Both the position numbers and the translations under genes were made by a program. Shown piece by piece: positions 11,866 through 24,585 of a stretch of DNA of 64,000 bases. A model generated the notes under the pieces. That model did not search any database. It saw nothing but the letters and a program-made list of their open reading frames with translations, and was not told the origin of the DNA. Within the stretch, counting starts at the first letter, position 1, and every line of letters starts with the position of its first letter. Source of the stretch: Diplosphaera chodatii (lineage: Eukaryota > Chlorophyta > Trebouxiophyceae > Prasiolales > Stichococcaceae); contig JAALGY010000001.1 in NCBI GenBank assembly GCA_032358165.1, forward strand, positions 620,001 through 684,000, read 5' to 3'.

Positions 11866-12851
11866 GCAGGACGCATGAGCGTATAACGTTGTGTCACCAA
11901 CGGCGGTGGCGGCAGCGTCGACGCAGCTCAGCACCATTTCAACGTTCGGCTGCTGCACCTGCCCCATCAAAGCAGCCAGCCTGCAGGGTGCTCCTGCCTT
12001 CCCGGTTGGTGTGCATCGCCTTGCACCAGACAGCAATGGCATGGCAGGCTGCCAGGGCCTTGACAGCAGCGCAAGCATCATTCATAGTGGCGAACAGAGG
12101 GGATCGGCAGCCACAGCGGACACTGTCTGCTCCCACCGATCAATACCTGTGCTCCCATAGCGGAGAGGGCGTGCAATGCGCACGCCGCCAGCAGAGCTCA
12201 TTCTTATTTGGCAGCGCATAGCAGCACATATCCAAACCCATCGAGTGGTCATCATACACCATAGACACCATAGACAGCATCAGCGCCCACTTTTCTGGGC
12301 TGCCACCCAACATTTGGGCTTCCAACAACGAAACGAATAGTGTCGGTTCCAGGGGTTAGGCCATATCCATGGCGCCGTCAACGCCGCTTGCGCCTGGCTT
12401 GGCGCTGACGGCAACCCTATAGCCCAGTGACTTAGACGGCAGCCACAATAGCAGCAGCGTTTCATGCACATGGTTCAACTCAGGGGGCGTGCAGACGAGG
12501 GTTTTGGGGGTGCTGGAGTCAACTCTGCACTCAGCCAGCTGTGTTTGGCAGCGGGGCTCCTAGTGTCGCATGTTGTGCAGACAGTGCGATTGTCGACTTC
12601 AGTGAGCTGTGTGCATCCATCAGTAGCCTTGTGCGCTTTCTCAGTGCATGCTTTGGTGTTGAAGCAACTGCATGTAAAAGTGACTTATCTACACTACCGC
12701 AGTCCCAAGACCCCCAATTTGCTACACGCAGTTGAGGCGGGTTGGAACATATGTGATCCATTGTGGCGTCACCAGCAGTCTATGCAGGCTCGCCACACCC
12801 CTTTGCAGCTCCGTGGTCACCAGCCGGCAGGCAGTTGCTTTGGCGCTGGTG
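11783..12851. other. Convergent spacer with (CAG)10
   Basis: 3' UTR region between the bZIP gene (+) and FAH (-). It contains a perfect (CAG)10 microsatellite at 11835-11864, just past the bZIP stop codon. No supported exon or RNA gene was seen. Confidence 0.65.
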
Positions 12852-14655
12852 CTAGCCGGCCTTGAAGCCGCGCCTCTGAGAAGCTGGCCGCGTGCCAAAG
12901 GCGCCGTCAAACAGGTCGCTGGTGATTCCAAAGCCCGCCTCCGGTTCCCTGCAGTAGAGCACATCAGCGTCTTCCGTGTCTGCTCCACACAGCGCTGGAT
13001 GCAGGAACATACACTCGTTGTGGACCGTGCAGGTGGAGCTTGAATGGGTAAGCACAACGTATGCTGCAGTGCGCACTACAATAGCGACCTGACGCAATTG
13101 GATCACCGGCAACCAAGCCCCAGGTGTTGTAACGTACATCAGCCCAGCACAAGAGGGCTGCCGACCAAGGTGTAGATGCATTGGTCGGTCAGGATGTGTC
13201 GACATGTGTTGTGCCTTGCTTGGACGAACACGTTCCAGTTTTACAATCACCTGTAGTGGTGGTGCATGTGCGCCCTGCGTGATTGTGCCAGCAGGCGCCA
13301 GCGACTGAGCGCCACGCCCCGCGCGTGCATCGCACAGTGCAGGCAGTCGTACACCAGGTAGCCTCCCACAAAGCCGACGCACACCGCAAATGCCGCAGCC
13401 TGCAAAGGGGAAGTAGGGCTCCCAATCAGCTTGTCCCAGATCCAGCCGTCATGAGGTTGTCCCTGCCCCACATCAGCAACCTGAGGCCGCTCGCATGCAT
13501 GTCGTGAGGCAGTGTTGCTTCCAATCAACACCAGGTGCTGCACCTTGGCGAGCACGGCCCGGAGCAGGCCGTACGCTGCCGCCGCCACCACGGCAGCAGG
13601 GAGCGGCGGGAACACCAGGCGGCCGGCGTCCAGCGGGAACTTGTGGTGGCAGCCGTGCAGCGCAAAGTGCGCGGCGATAGCCCACGGCCGCTCCGGGATA
13701 CTGTGGAACACCTGCAGCCCAGGGGTGCGGGGACTTCACACGGACTGCACATCCACAGCTCATCATGAGTTTGTGGTTTGCGGGACGCTGAGGCACATGA
13801 GGACCCACAGCCATAGCGCAGCTCCCTGTCTGACACTGCACACAGCGTGCAGCCGTGGCGGCATGCCTGGGCCTACACCTCTCGCGCGGTGCAGCAGCAT
13901 AGCGCTGTGCATCAAGGTGTCCTGTGCTGAAGCGGACAGCTGCTCTGTGTGGTGAGATCGTCAACAGCCCAGGATGTGCAGCCATCCTGTCCAGCAAAGC
14001 TCAACCGGGGTGCCCGCTCACCCAGCGGTGCAGGCTATACTCGGTCAGCTCCCACAGCAGCACGCCCGCTGCCATCTGCGCCGCCACGGCCGCCGTGCTG
14101 CCACCATCCAGCGCCGCCCAGGGCCGCCAGAAGGCTGCGACCATGCCGGCTGCCAACAGCGGGCCCCAAAGCAGCGGCACCACCCACCTGCTGGTCAACA
14201 AGTCAAGCGTCAGCAGACTTGCTCATGCTACAAGGTGCAGATGATGCAGGTCCAAGGTGTTGGTGTCTGAGAGCCTTCAGAAGGCATGTGGTGCAGGAAT
14301 ACAAAGACCTCTGCAATGCACTATCCACAGCGTGGGGCGCAAACCCCCTAACACCCTCTCATACTAAAATGGTATTCGACTGCTCACCAGGCGGTGCAGC
14401 TGAGTGCCTCGAGCGTTGGCGAGGCAAAGAAGCGGGGGACGCCGCGCACCGGCGAGTGCACCCACGCCCTGTAGTGCCGCCCCAGGCTCCCCACCTGCAC
14501 AGCCAGAGCACCTTTTGACAAGGTGTGAGAGCAGCATGCAGGGGCCTGGTTCACAAGCCCAGAGCTGGACTCCACGGTCTGCATGCGCTGTGCTGGAGCC
14601 TCAGCTAGCATCACGACACCTGCGCGAGGATGGGCTTGCTGACGTCCAACTCCAT
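12852..14655 (-). CDS. FAH: Fatty acid 2-hydroxylase of sphingolipids (plant FAH type)
   Basis: ER di-iron membrane hydroxylase that adds the 2-hydroxyl to very-long-chain acyl groups of ceramides, taking electrons from cytochrome b5. Minus-strand exons 14655-14620, 14494-14388, 14187-14022, 13711-13544, 13399-13251, 12948-12852; 723 nt, 240 residues, close to the 237 of Arabidopsis FAH1. Exon 1 is only 12 codons (MELDVSKPILAQ) and aligns with the plant N-terminus. The histidine boxes are visible: EYSLHRWVFH (about 97-106), HGCHHKFPLD (about 120), CLHCAMH (about 178) and HMHHHYR (about 205), followed by GFGITSDLFDGAFGT. Like plant forms it lacks the fused N-terminal cytochrome b5 domain of yeast Scs7 and animal FA2H. 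The exon-4 donor at 13544 was chosen because it gives the exact plant spacing between FPP and the GYLVYD segment. Confidence 0.95.
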
Positions 14656-15744
14656 GCTGGACGGCAAATCTGGCTGTGGCGTCATGCGATGCGGACTGCA
14701 TGCTGCATCTGTTGGGGCTGGCGGCAGTTGCGTTGCGCCCGTGCCTGTTGTGGACGAACCAGGCTGCGGCATGCTGTCACTTTTGGGACGTTATGGTCAT
14801 CGGTGACGGCATGTTGCCCAGGTCATTGCTGGAGCCATGCACTTGCTGCTGCGCACGGCTTAGGCGACGTGCGAATGCCAGGTGGCCGCCAGTAGTTCTC
14901 TGCGACCACTCTATACTTTGATCAGTGACACCAGTTGCCCTGCTGTGCTCGATGCCACACCGTCTCAATCCAGCAGTGCAAATGGCAGTTTGATCCAGGC
15001 TTCGCTCGATGCGGCGTGCGCAAGCAAGAGTGTGGCAGTCGTCGTGGAGCGGCGCGGTCGTGTACCACAAAGTTGCAGAGACAGATTGTCAAAACTATGC
15101 GTGTCTTGCCGCACATACAGCTCGAATATGTATTGCGCTCCCGCGAGCCAAAGCCATGAACACGTGCGCTCCCGCGACTGGAGCTGCGACTTCGGACCAG
15201 ATACCATGAGTGGATTGCTTGTGCAATATCAGAGCGGGCCATACTCCTACGTACATGTCTTTTGACCCTGAGATCTTAGCTGTTTGGCAGCAGAACAGTT
15301 CTGGGCATGAAAATTTTGGGGTGACAGTGCAATTTGCAGTTGCAACGCTTTCAGCTTAGGATCTACTGACAACAGCGCAGCAAACAGCACAAGTTTGCAG
15401 CCTGCTTACCCGTGTGTCAGTCTGTGCAAGCTCGCGTGCCACTTGCATGTGCAAATGGTCGAGAGTGACGTGTGCAGCCCAGGGGATCGTTGTCAGCAGG
15501 GCGTGCAACTGTGTCAGGACGATCACATAGAGCGTAGTAGGACTCAGGCTTAGGACCGCTGATCTGCTCAGTAGGGATGCTGCTGCATCACACCCCAGCG
15601 TCATGTGCCCAACCAACACAGCGTCCGCAGCGCGTTCAGCCGAATGTGTCAAGGACATCGACGATCAGCAGTCAGCATAGCCAGCGCGGCAGCTTTGCAC
15701 AAAGGGGTGCCTGCGCGCCGCCTGTCAGCACAGCCTGCAGCAGG
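14656..15744. other. Divergent intergenic region, FAH and GNAT
   Basis: About 1.1 kb between diverging start codons. It should contain both promoters and possibly the GNAT 5' UTR or an N-terminal extension from the in-frame ATG at 15577. No other coding signal was seen. Confidence 0.55.
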
Positions 15745-17811
15745 ATGGCTGCCACAAACACAGCGGTGCGCACGACCCCTGCACCGTCAGCAGCAGCTGC
15801 GGTGGCGAGCGCAGCCACGCTGCACTGCCAGCTACGGCGCCGGCGGCGAACCCCTTTCTCCGCACACCCGCGAGTGCTTCGCGAGCGCTCCGCAGCTCGG
15901 CAGCCGTGCCGCTGCCTGGTCGACGCCACCGCGCTGCCCCTGCCAGCACCCCTGCAGCAACAGCAGCCAAGTAGGCTGGCGCATTGCTCAGATCTGATAG
16001 GTCTACTGACCAACAACGCTGCATCACAGCAGATAATTCGTGGATGGTATGATGACAGTGAACCCAGTCGGTCCGCTCATAGGGCTTGTGCCTCCTGCAG
16101 GACTCAGGGCGTTGCCGGCAGCAGTGCCGACAGTGATCCGGCTGGCAGAACCGTCAGACTACTGGGCCATTGCGGTGGGTTGGGCTTTGTGTTCGTGCTG
16201 ACTGCTCTGGCAACCACCTGAAGGTGCTGCTTTGACGGCTGTCAGTTCTTGGGCACCCTGTTGGTGCAGTAAAGTGCGGTCGAATCTGTTCCCTATCATG
16301 TTGCCAAGCCGTGTCTTGCTGCCCGCAGAACATGCACTGCGAGGCATTCTACCCGAGGGAACCGCCAGGCATGATGCACGCGCTGCTCCGCTTGGATCGT
16401 GTGCTGGCTCTTGTGGTGAGCTTCCCCACCCTGACGTCAACCCTTGTGAACTACATTTGTTGGCTCTAAAGGGGTATTTCTTGTGCGACTGCCAAAGTTG
16501 TTGCCCTTGGTTGCTGAACAACACCGGCGTAGGTACGCGAGCTGCATTCGTGGTCTGAGGCTCTTGTTTTGCGCATAACAGTTTATCGCGATCACGGTAG
16601 AACATGATCACCTGGTGTGCCACTGGCTGCAGGCTGGGATGCACACTGCCACAAAGTCAGATCAGCGGCGCTTCTGCTGCCTGGTTGCCTGTCAGGGGTA
16701 TGCAAACAGCAGCGGCAGAGGCAGCAAGCAGACAGGCAGCCAGCACAGCAGGCAGAACTGCCACCAGGGCAGCGGCTGGGGCAGCAGCGCAGACAGCAGC
16801 CACGCTGCGACGACAGGGCCGTTGCAGAAAGGGTTTTTGAGCAGCTACTGGGCCATCTGGCGCGCGGTTCTTCCTGGCCCAATCACAGCAGGCAAGGCGC
16901 CTCCTGGATATTGTGCGTAGGGGGAGGAGGGCCGATCAGCACCGTCGTTCGTTGAACAACCTTTGGTGTAGGGGGCCAAGGGAGCGGTGCCTCATCCTTT
17001 GTTCCACCTTTGGTGTAGTTCTTCACAGGGCTGGGAGCCGATTTTGGGGAGAAGGGCATCGTGGGCGCGGCGGTGGTGGACACCCTGGGGGACCACACGC
17101 CGCCGGTGCGCACGCCGGGGGGCGGAAAGCGCCGCCGTCCGCGCCTCGCCTACATCAGCAATGTGGCGGTGGCCGCCGGCGCCCGGCGCCGTGGCATCGG
17201 CGCGATGCTCCTGCAGCAGGCGGAACAGGTGCATAATGCGCAAGCACGCTCGTTGTCCGGCAGGAGGCCACTGTCCAGCCATCGAGCGTACAGATCGAGG
17301 CTGTCATGTGATGGCTGCGCCACTGCAGGGCAGAGCATGCAGCATTGCGCCTGCCTGCAGCTGCACGGCCATTCATGGCACAGCTAAGTGACGCCAGGCG
17401 CTCCTTGGCACAGCCGGAGTCTTGGCGCTGCGTCGGACCAAGCTGCTGCCTGTTTGTGTTGCCACAGGTGGCAGCAGATTGGGGCGCCACGGCCTTGATG
17501 CTGCACGTGGACGCCAGCAATGATGCTGCAACAGAGCTGTACCGCCGCCAGCAGTACAGGCTGCTGGCAGAGCCGCGCCTGTCGTGGTTTGCCAGAGTGG
17601 TGAGTCACGCTATACTACATTTTAAATTGCTCGGAACATGCTTGTCCGCAGCCACTGCGACCTGGTTGCACCCGAGACGACGCTGCTGCTGTCGATGCTG
17701 AGCAAGATGTCTGGGTTACTGCAGGTCGATGTGAATGATGGCAAGCGCATGATGATGAAGCGGCTTCGAGGCGGAACGGGCATCAGCAGCCGCCGCAGCG
17801 AGAAAGGTTGA
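15745..17811 (+). CDS. GNAT-family N-acetyltransferase, probably plastid-targeted
   Basis: Acetyl-CoA-dependent N-acetyltransferase; the substrate is not predictable, but plant plastid GNATs acetylate protein N-termini and lysines. Exons 15745-15970, 16101-16174, 16329-16415, about 16889-16916, 17029-17228, 17468-17599, 17725-17811; 834 nt, 277 residues. An in-frame ATG at 15577 would add 56 residues. The first ~70 residues are rich in Ala/Ser/Arg with few acidic residues, resembling a transit peptide. The catalytic core starts VIRLAEPSDYWAIA, and HCEAFYPREPPGMMHALLRL follows. Motif A is AYISNVAVAAGARRRGIGAM, containing the acetyl-CoA loop RRRGIG, then HVDASNDAATELYRRQQY. The C-terminus is GKRMMMKRL. 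The tiny fourth exon (25 or 28 nt, tandem CAGCAG acceptor) is the weakest call, and another exon could lie between 16416 and 16888. Confidence 0.8.
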
Positions 17812-18566
17812 TGGGGGAGCGGCACACAGACCGGGCGCATGGCAGAGGGCCGCAAACATTGATCAGATTCGACAGCCTCTGCCATCGCAATTTTGACGGG
17901 TTACACAGCGTTAACCCATTGGGCATTTGACAGCGTTCAGCTGTCCGTGCCACACCATGTATGAGCGCGACGGGAGATGTACGACCGTGAGGCAAAGCAG
18001 CTCAGTCAAAGCAGAAGATGCTTTGATTGATACAGGGACGAGAACTTGGCTCTGTCAAGGATGACCATATTCGGTGGCGGCAGGCACACACTTAGCTGGC
18101 TGATAGCCGCAGCACTGTACACATTTCAAGTGTCGATCACTGTAACGTGATGGTCACGCTGTGTTCCACCGAATCTCTATTGTATGGAAGAAGGCTATTG
18201 GTTCATGCGGAGGCCCCGGCGAAGGCAATGCAGCACTCGAAGCCAGACCGAAGGTAAGAACCCTCAAAAAATGATGTGCACAGTCAGCTTACATTGCCAC
18301 CAACAGCGGCGGTTGTGGCCACACTTCGTAACATTGCTGCGCCGACCTTACGCGGTGCGTGCCATTCAAGGCATTTGCACTGCAGCCACATAAAAGTCAG
18401 GACCTAAGGATTGCAGCATTCGAAGGGGTGCAAGGGCTGTGGCGCATTGGTGCTAAACCCATAAGGTGGTGTCAACGTTGTGGTTCAAGTCGCTTCAAAT
18501 GGTGTGAATCATCCCAGCTTTGCTAGGAGAGACAGCTTTGGTTCTACCCGCATACGGCCAGCGCAC
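17812..18566. other. Intergenic spacer, GNAT to cyclase-like gene
   Basis: 3' UTR of the GNAT gene and promoter of the next gene, both on the plus strand. A TGTAAC at about 18142 resembles the green-algal poly(A) signal TGTAA. No coding signal was recognised. Confidence 0.45.
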
Positions 18567-21500
18567 ATGCTAACAACAGTAGCACACCTGGGATCGCGAT
18601 GCCACAGCGGGCCGTGCTGCAGTCGTGCGGTAGTTGCCACTCCACTCACTCCACTCAGAAAGGCGCACGCCCGCAGACAACATTTGCAGCAGCAAGCAGT
18701 ATGCCATGCAAGGCGACATGCGCCAGTGCAATTGCAGCGAGGCCTTGAGTGCCGGATGTCGGAGCCACAACAGCAGCGTCATTCGCCGTCGGTACTTCGG
18801 CGACACCCATCCAGGGCTGTGCGCACTGCCACAGCCGGCAATGGCAGCACAGCGGCGTCGGATGCGACAGCTGGCGCTGCAGCAGCCGAGGATGGTGGCA
18901 CAGCAGGCACCACACCAGCACAAGGGGCAGACAGTCCACCGACCGCAGACGAGGTGGACGTGCGGCAGATCCTTTCGAACCCAGACCTCGAGGGCGACCC
19001 GCTGCAGTTTCTGAGGGTCACAGAAGCGTACTGGAAGGTACGGACCCTTCGGCATGCTGTGCCGGTCATGATGCAGAATGGTAGCAGTCAGTCTTCAGTC
19101 CATATGGCCAGTCTACATGTCGTTGCTTCCATGCCAGCGCTCGTAAGCGGACTGGCAGCCCATGTTAAAACCATACTGAATGGCAATGCCATTTGCGCCT
19201 GCCAGGCGCTGCGCCGGTCGAAGCACAACCCAGGCAAGCGCGGCCCGACGGTGGTGACCAAGCGCTACAGGGCGCTGGGCTCCACGGACTATGACGTGTG
19301 CGTCGCGGGCGGCACACTGGGCGTCTTCCTTGCGCTCGCCCTGCAGGTAATGTTGCCGGCAGACGTCGTGACCCCTGCTGAACGACACTTGGTGCTGCTG
19401 CGCACGGGGGCATCTGGCATTCTTGGGGATCCACCCGGAGACGACTGAAAAACGTCCTTGTTTATGGGGATTGCAGTCAAAGGGCCACCGTGTGTGCATT
19501 GTGGAGAAGCGTGCGGTCGAGGGCCGAAACCAGGTGTGTCGTCCACTCCCATTGAAACATTTTTGTGCCAAGACACGACAGGCAGGAAGAGTACGTAATC
19601 CAGCAATGTGAACAAGAGCTGCAGTATATGATGCAAGCCATGCAACGGGCTGCGTCAACAAATGCCCCAATAATGTGTGCAACGCTGGACAGGAGTGGAA
19701 CATCAGCCGGGGGGAGCTGGACGTGCTGTCGGCGCTGGGGCTGCTGTCCGAGGCGGAGGTGGAGCGCTGCGTCGTCAGCGCCTGGAACCCGGTCAGTGCG
19801 CCCTCCACATTGGCGGAAGACTGTCGACGGTAGAGCACGTGTACAATTGGCATGGTTTGACATGGAACTGGGGCTGGTGTGGGTGATCAAGGGTCGGTCA
19901 ACGCATACTTAGTGCTACAAGCTGGTCTAGCATGCAGTCTTTCTGTATAGCCTCCCGCACAGTAGTGGCCAAGAGGCGGTGCGAATGTCAGGGTGCGTGA
20001 CAGCACCGTCTAGTGCGGACTGCGCAGGTTGCTGCGAGCCTTACAGTCTTGTGAAGGGGCACTCTCCAGTGCAGTGCACCGGCCAAATGGCTGCGCAGAT
20101 CCGCCTGGACTTGACTTGATCACGTGAACATGTGTGCAGGTGCGTGTGGGTTTCAAGGGCGGCGAGGATCTGTGGGTGGAGGATGTGCTCAACATTGGCG
20201 TAGACCCCAGGTGAGGCACTGCTGGCTACAGAAGTTTTTAGGATCAACGTCGCCTAGTCCCTGTATGTGTCACACCGCAGAGCTTCTGGAGGGTGACCCC
20301 TGAAGCGGTCCAAGGTAGAGACGCCTGACACATAGACAGGGTGCATGCTTCATCACAGCAGCACATGGTACTACCCAGCCGTGAGTCAATGTGCACTCAG
20401 CGGCGGTGCACTGCACTGCTGCTGACGGCTAGGTGATGCGCGGCTGGGCAGCGTCCCGGATCTGCACTCTAAACATACTGCGAGTGCTAGTTGATTGGGC
20501 TGATTGCATAACTTTGACTATGCAGCCAGGGGTGTTTATGCACACTGCATTTGCAGGCATGTGCTTTCCCTTCCAGTTGAGGGCACTCCTTGTGAACACC
20601 TGTCCAGGTGCTGGCTTCCTAAAGCGACTTCCAGCGTTTGCTCCGCCCCGCAGGTACCTCATACAGCGGCTGCGGGAGCGCTTCCTGCGGGCGGGCGGCA
20701 CCATCCTGGAGCGCACCACCTTCACCGGCGCGGAGACGGCGCCAGACGGCGTCACCATCAGGTGCGGGCCACTCACCGCCAACCGCTACCCGTAACACCT
20801 CTGGTGGCTGTTATCATGATGTGCGAGAAGTGGAAATCAGGCTGCTGATGAGTGCTCTGCAGCACACTGGCCAGCATGGAGCATCTTACAGGCACATAGC
20901 CAGCTGTGTGTCTGTGAGACATGCTCCTGAATGCCAGTCTGCTGAGCACGAGAGCTTGATGCACAGTTTCAAGACATCAGGGGGCAGTGATAAATGAGAC
21001 TCATACAGTGGTGGATGTCCGCAGGGTGTCTGGTGATGGTGCCGGATCCCCCGTCACAGTCGGCGATGCCAACCGCCCAGCGGCCTGTCGACCAGAGGAC
21101 CTGGCTGCGTCAGCAGAGGATGAGGTGACAAGCGGCACGCCCATGCAGCAGAGCTTCGATTGTCTTAAGTGATCTGGTCAGCAGGGAATGGGGTCACCTA
21201 TAGTCGTTGATGAGTTTGTCATAGCGCAGGGGCAGCCCACAGCAGCAGCCAGCAGCGGCAGGAACGGCAGCGCGCCCAGCGGCAACGGCAGCGCCGCGCC
21301 CCGCAGCAGCCAGAACGGCAGCGGGGCCCACGGCGGCGAGCCCGCCGGCAGCAGGAAGCAGGGCGGGAAGCAGCACATCACGGCCCGCCTGCTGGTGGAC
21401 TGCATGGGGCACTACTCGCCGGTCGTGAAGCAGATGCGGGGCGGCGAGAAGCCGCAGGCCATGGTGCTCGTGCTCGGCGGCTGCGCGGACGGCGTTCCCC

Positions 21501-24018
21501 CTGAACAGAACAGGTGCAGGCAGGGCCAGCTCTGAGCAGTCGTCGCAAAGCATGTGTAGAGTGCATGATGATGCATGAACTGCGTGTGATGGTGGCATCG
21601 AGTGAGGCCGTCACACATCCCGGTCGAGCAGTGTGTGCGATGCACGTCAGTGTTAGCTGAGGGAGTTCTGTGTGAGGGTGGCATGAACAGCGCCATCACC
21701 ATTATCGGCTGCAGGAACGGCGATCTGCTGTACACCTTCACGGACGCCGAGGACGACATGCAGCTGTTCTGGGAGGCCTTCCCGGCTGCCGGCGGCGGGC
21801 GCACCACCTACATGTTCACATACGCAGACGCGGACGCCAAGCGGCCCAGCTTCGAGGTGAATGCTGCACCACATGCACACTGCACTGCGGCAGGGCAACA
21901 CCGTGTGTGCAGCATTTGGCCAGCTACATATCGAGCGCCGCGCCCTGATCTGGGCACGCTGCTTGATCTTCTGTGCTGTGTATGATGATGTGACATGACT
22001 GTGATGGATGCAGGTGCTGCTGGAGAAGTACTTCCGGCTGCTGCCGCAGTACCAGGGCGTGCCGCTCGCGCAGCTGAAGTTCCGGCGGCTGCTGTTCGGC
22101 GGCTTCCCCTGCTACAAAGACGCCCCCCTGCGGCCGCAGTTTGACCGCGTCCTGCAGGTCTGACAGCGGAAGTTCAGGCCCCTGCATCACGAGATGAAGA
22201 CTATCAAGACAATCTACAGGAGTGAGTGTTTGTCATACGAATCCAACCATCCAATGCTGTCCCAATCTGTGAGCAAGCTGACGATACGCATTCTGTGTTT
22301 GCTCCAGATTGGGGATGCCGCCGCCATACAGAGCCCGCTGTCGTTCGGCGGCTTTGGCGCGATGCTGCGCCACCTGCCGCGGCTGGTGGCGGGGGTGGAC
22401 GACGCGCTGCGCTGCGGGCGGCTGAGCAGGGGCGACCTGGCGCTGCTGCAGCCCTACCAGCCGTCGCTGTCGGCGGCCTGGCTATTCCAGAGGTGATACT
22501 GTAACCTCTGCGTGAAGCTGGCTCAACATCGTCAGCGTCGAGCTTTTGATTGACGCCAGCGCGACATGTGCGAGGCGACGTTGCCCAGGATGCTGCGCAT
22601 TGCTGTGCAGGTCCATGAGCCTGAGGGTGGGGCAGCTGCGGAGCGGTGAGGGCGGCCCCCGCCGGGGCCGGGTGCCAGCCGACCATGTCAACAGGTGGCC
22701 ACCAGCCGATGGTGCCTCCCAAAGCACTGCTTGCCATGACAAAGCTCCATATGCAAATGCAGACATTGCAGGTATCTGCACTTGCACACACACATACATG
22801 CATAACACACTGTATCAAAGCTGAAATCCTGGCCGTGGATGACACGATTGCTGGTCCGCTGCCGTGCACACGCCCTGCAGGCACGCACACCAATGAACTG
22901 CGTGTGGTCATGCCCTGCAGGCTGATGCGGTGCAACTTCAGCGTCATGCGCCGCCTGGGCGACCGCGTGCTGCGGCCCTTCCTGCAGGTGCCCTGCCCGG
23001 CCGTGTCCACCCCTGTCGAACAGGCATCAGACATGCGCTGCGCCTTGGCCTGCTGCACTACATGCAGCTTCGGCTTTTCGGAGCGCCATGGCGGCCTGTT
23101 GCACACCCTCTTCTGGGTATGCTGTGGGTCTTGCTCATTGGTACGCTTTTGTCGTGTCAGCTGGTGCGTGATGCAGTTTGGCGGTCTTCACTACAGGACA
23201 CCATCCGCTTCTGGCCGCTGGCAGTCACCATGCTGGGGATGTCCTTCCGGGACCCGGTCGTGGTGACCCGCGTAGTCCGACTGGTGAGGAACAGTCGTGA
23301 AACATATGGCATACATGGTGATCCGATGTTGGCAGGTGTCCACCCCTCACCCTGGAGCACTGCGGGACTGGCCAGCTTCTAGCAAGCGGGTGGCACCAAT
23401 GGTGGTTGTAATCAGTGCCTAGGCAGGCCAGACCACGATGGACCAAGCTGTGTATGCAAACCCTAACATACCCTGCTGCGCAGGTGGGCCTGGGCACGGT
23501 GCTGGGGTGGGTGCGGCACTACTTCGCCCTGGCCGCCTTCACGCTGCTGCACGCCACGGTGGGGCGCTGGGCGGCGCAGTCCAGCAGCTTCCGGCTGCGG
23601 CGGTGGGCGGAAGCGTGGGCCTGGGGCTCTGGCCAGGTGGGCTCCTTCTTTTGATCTGCCAAAGAGTGGGCTGATAGGTGGCCAACCGCAACAGCTGGCC
23701 GCCATGCTGTGGCGGACACTGGTCACTGGTGTTACTGTACAGTCTGCAGTGGCCACTGCTGCAGCAGCTGGGCATCCAAACGTATACATCTGATGCATCG
23801 CTTGCTGTGGCGTCACAACAGCATTGCCTGCACTAAGTGTGCCAAAGCTGTGGTATCATGCTGATCAACCGCAGGACATCTCCGGAGCTGGGCCCACGGC
23901 AGCAAGAGGCCAGTCAGCAGGGGATTCGCACGCCCAGGCGGATGCAGACAGCACTGGCAGCAGCGGAGGCATCGCACAAACGGTGGCTGCGACTGCGGCC
24001 GCGCCGTCCCCTGCTTAG
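18567..24018 (+). CDS. Plastid FAD-dependent lycopene beta/epsilon cyclase-like protein (At2g32640 family)
   Basis: Flavoprotein related to lycopene cyclases, but in the separate plant/algal clade of At2g32640, whose reaction is not established to my knowledge. Sixteen exons: 18567-19037, 19206-19346, 19477-19533, 19693-19791, 20140-20210, 20654-20761, 21025-21124, 21185-21513, 21715-21856, 22014-22157, 22308-22492, 22611-22694, 22921-22987, 23197-23283, 23484-23636, 23875-24018; 2382 nt, 793 residues. The N-terminus is Arg/Ala-rich with few acidic residues, like a transit peptide. The dinucleotide-binding start is YDVCVAGGTLGVFLALALQ, then QEWNISRGELDVL. Later come LLVDCMGHYSPVVKQ, QLFWEAFPAAGGGRTTYMFT, IGDAAAIQSPLSFGGFGAML and NFSVMRRLGDRVLRPFLQ. 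Near the C-terminus VRHYFALAAFTLLHATV may contact membrane. Compared with the plant protein, exon 21185-21513 carries a Gly/Ser/Asn-rich insertion of about 45 residues. Confidence 0.93.
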
Positions 24019-24585
24019 TCTGGGGATTCTAAGCGTGTCCATAGTTGGCTAGACAGGTTGCGGCTTGATACACAGGAATTTGAGGCGAGAGACAAAGCAA
24101 CTTGTCTGTATGTTTATGTATCTGGACATGTATGCACTTGCACCATTGCTAGCTCTTGTGGAAAGTATCCGCTTACAATGTTAGTGTTTGTGGTAGCGAG
24201 TCTCCTAACATTACCTTCACATCGCAGCCTTGCTTGCAGCACTGCTGACACATGTACACGGTAACGAGCACCCAGCTAGCAGTGCAGCATCTGCTGCCCA
24301 TGCACCCGTGGGGCCCCTGGAGGGACAGCACTGCGAGTGGCATACTACCATCCGGGGTCGCATCATTGTATGCGGCGCCGTGGTCATTTTCACATCTGCA
24401 TAAGTTGCAACTGGCCGATCAGTCCATGCATGTCACCACACAGGGTATCCCATGGCATGGCAGTGGTGCATCGTTGCAATGATGAGCTACAGCAGGACAG
24501 TCCTGCATCTCAGCAATGCTGCGCAACATGCCTTCGGTGCTGCTGCAGGCGCCGGCGACTTGCCACTGGCGAATGTGCCGCCACA
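24019..24585. other. Convergent spacer
   Basis: 3' ends of the cyclase-like gene (+) and the MGQYW gene (-) face each other here. Nothing else was identified. Confidence 0.6.

Noticed and set aside
10954..12081. 375-residue open frame on the minus strand
   Set aside because: Low complexity, overlaps bZIP exons and introns, with no recognisable domain.
22204..23106. 300-residue open frame on the minus strand
   Set aside because: Antisense to three well-supported exons of the cyclase-like gene; composition biased, no domain.
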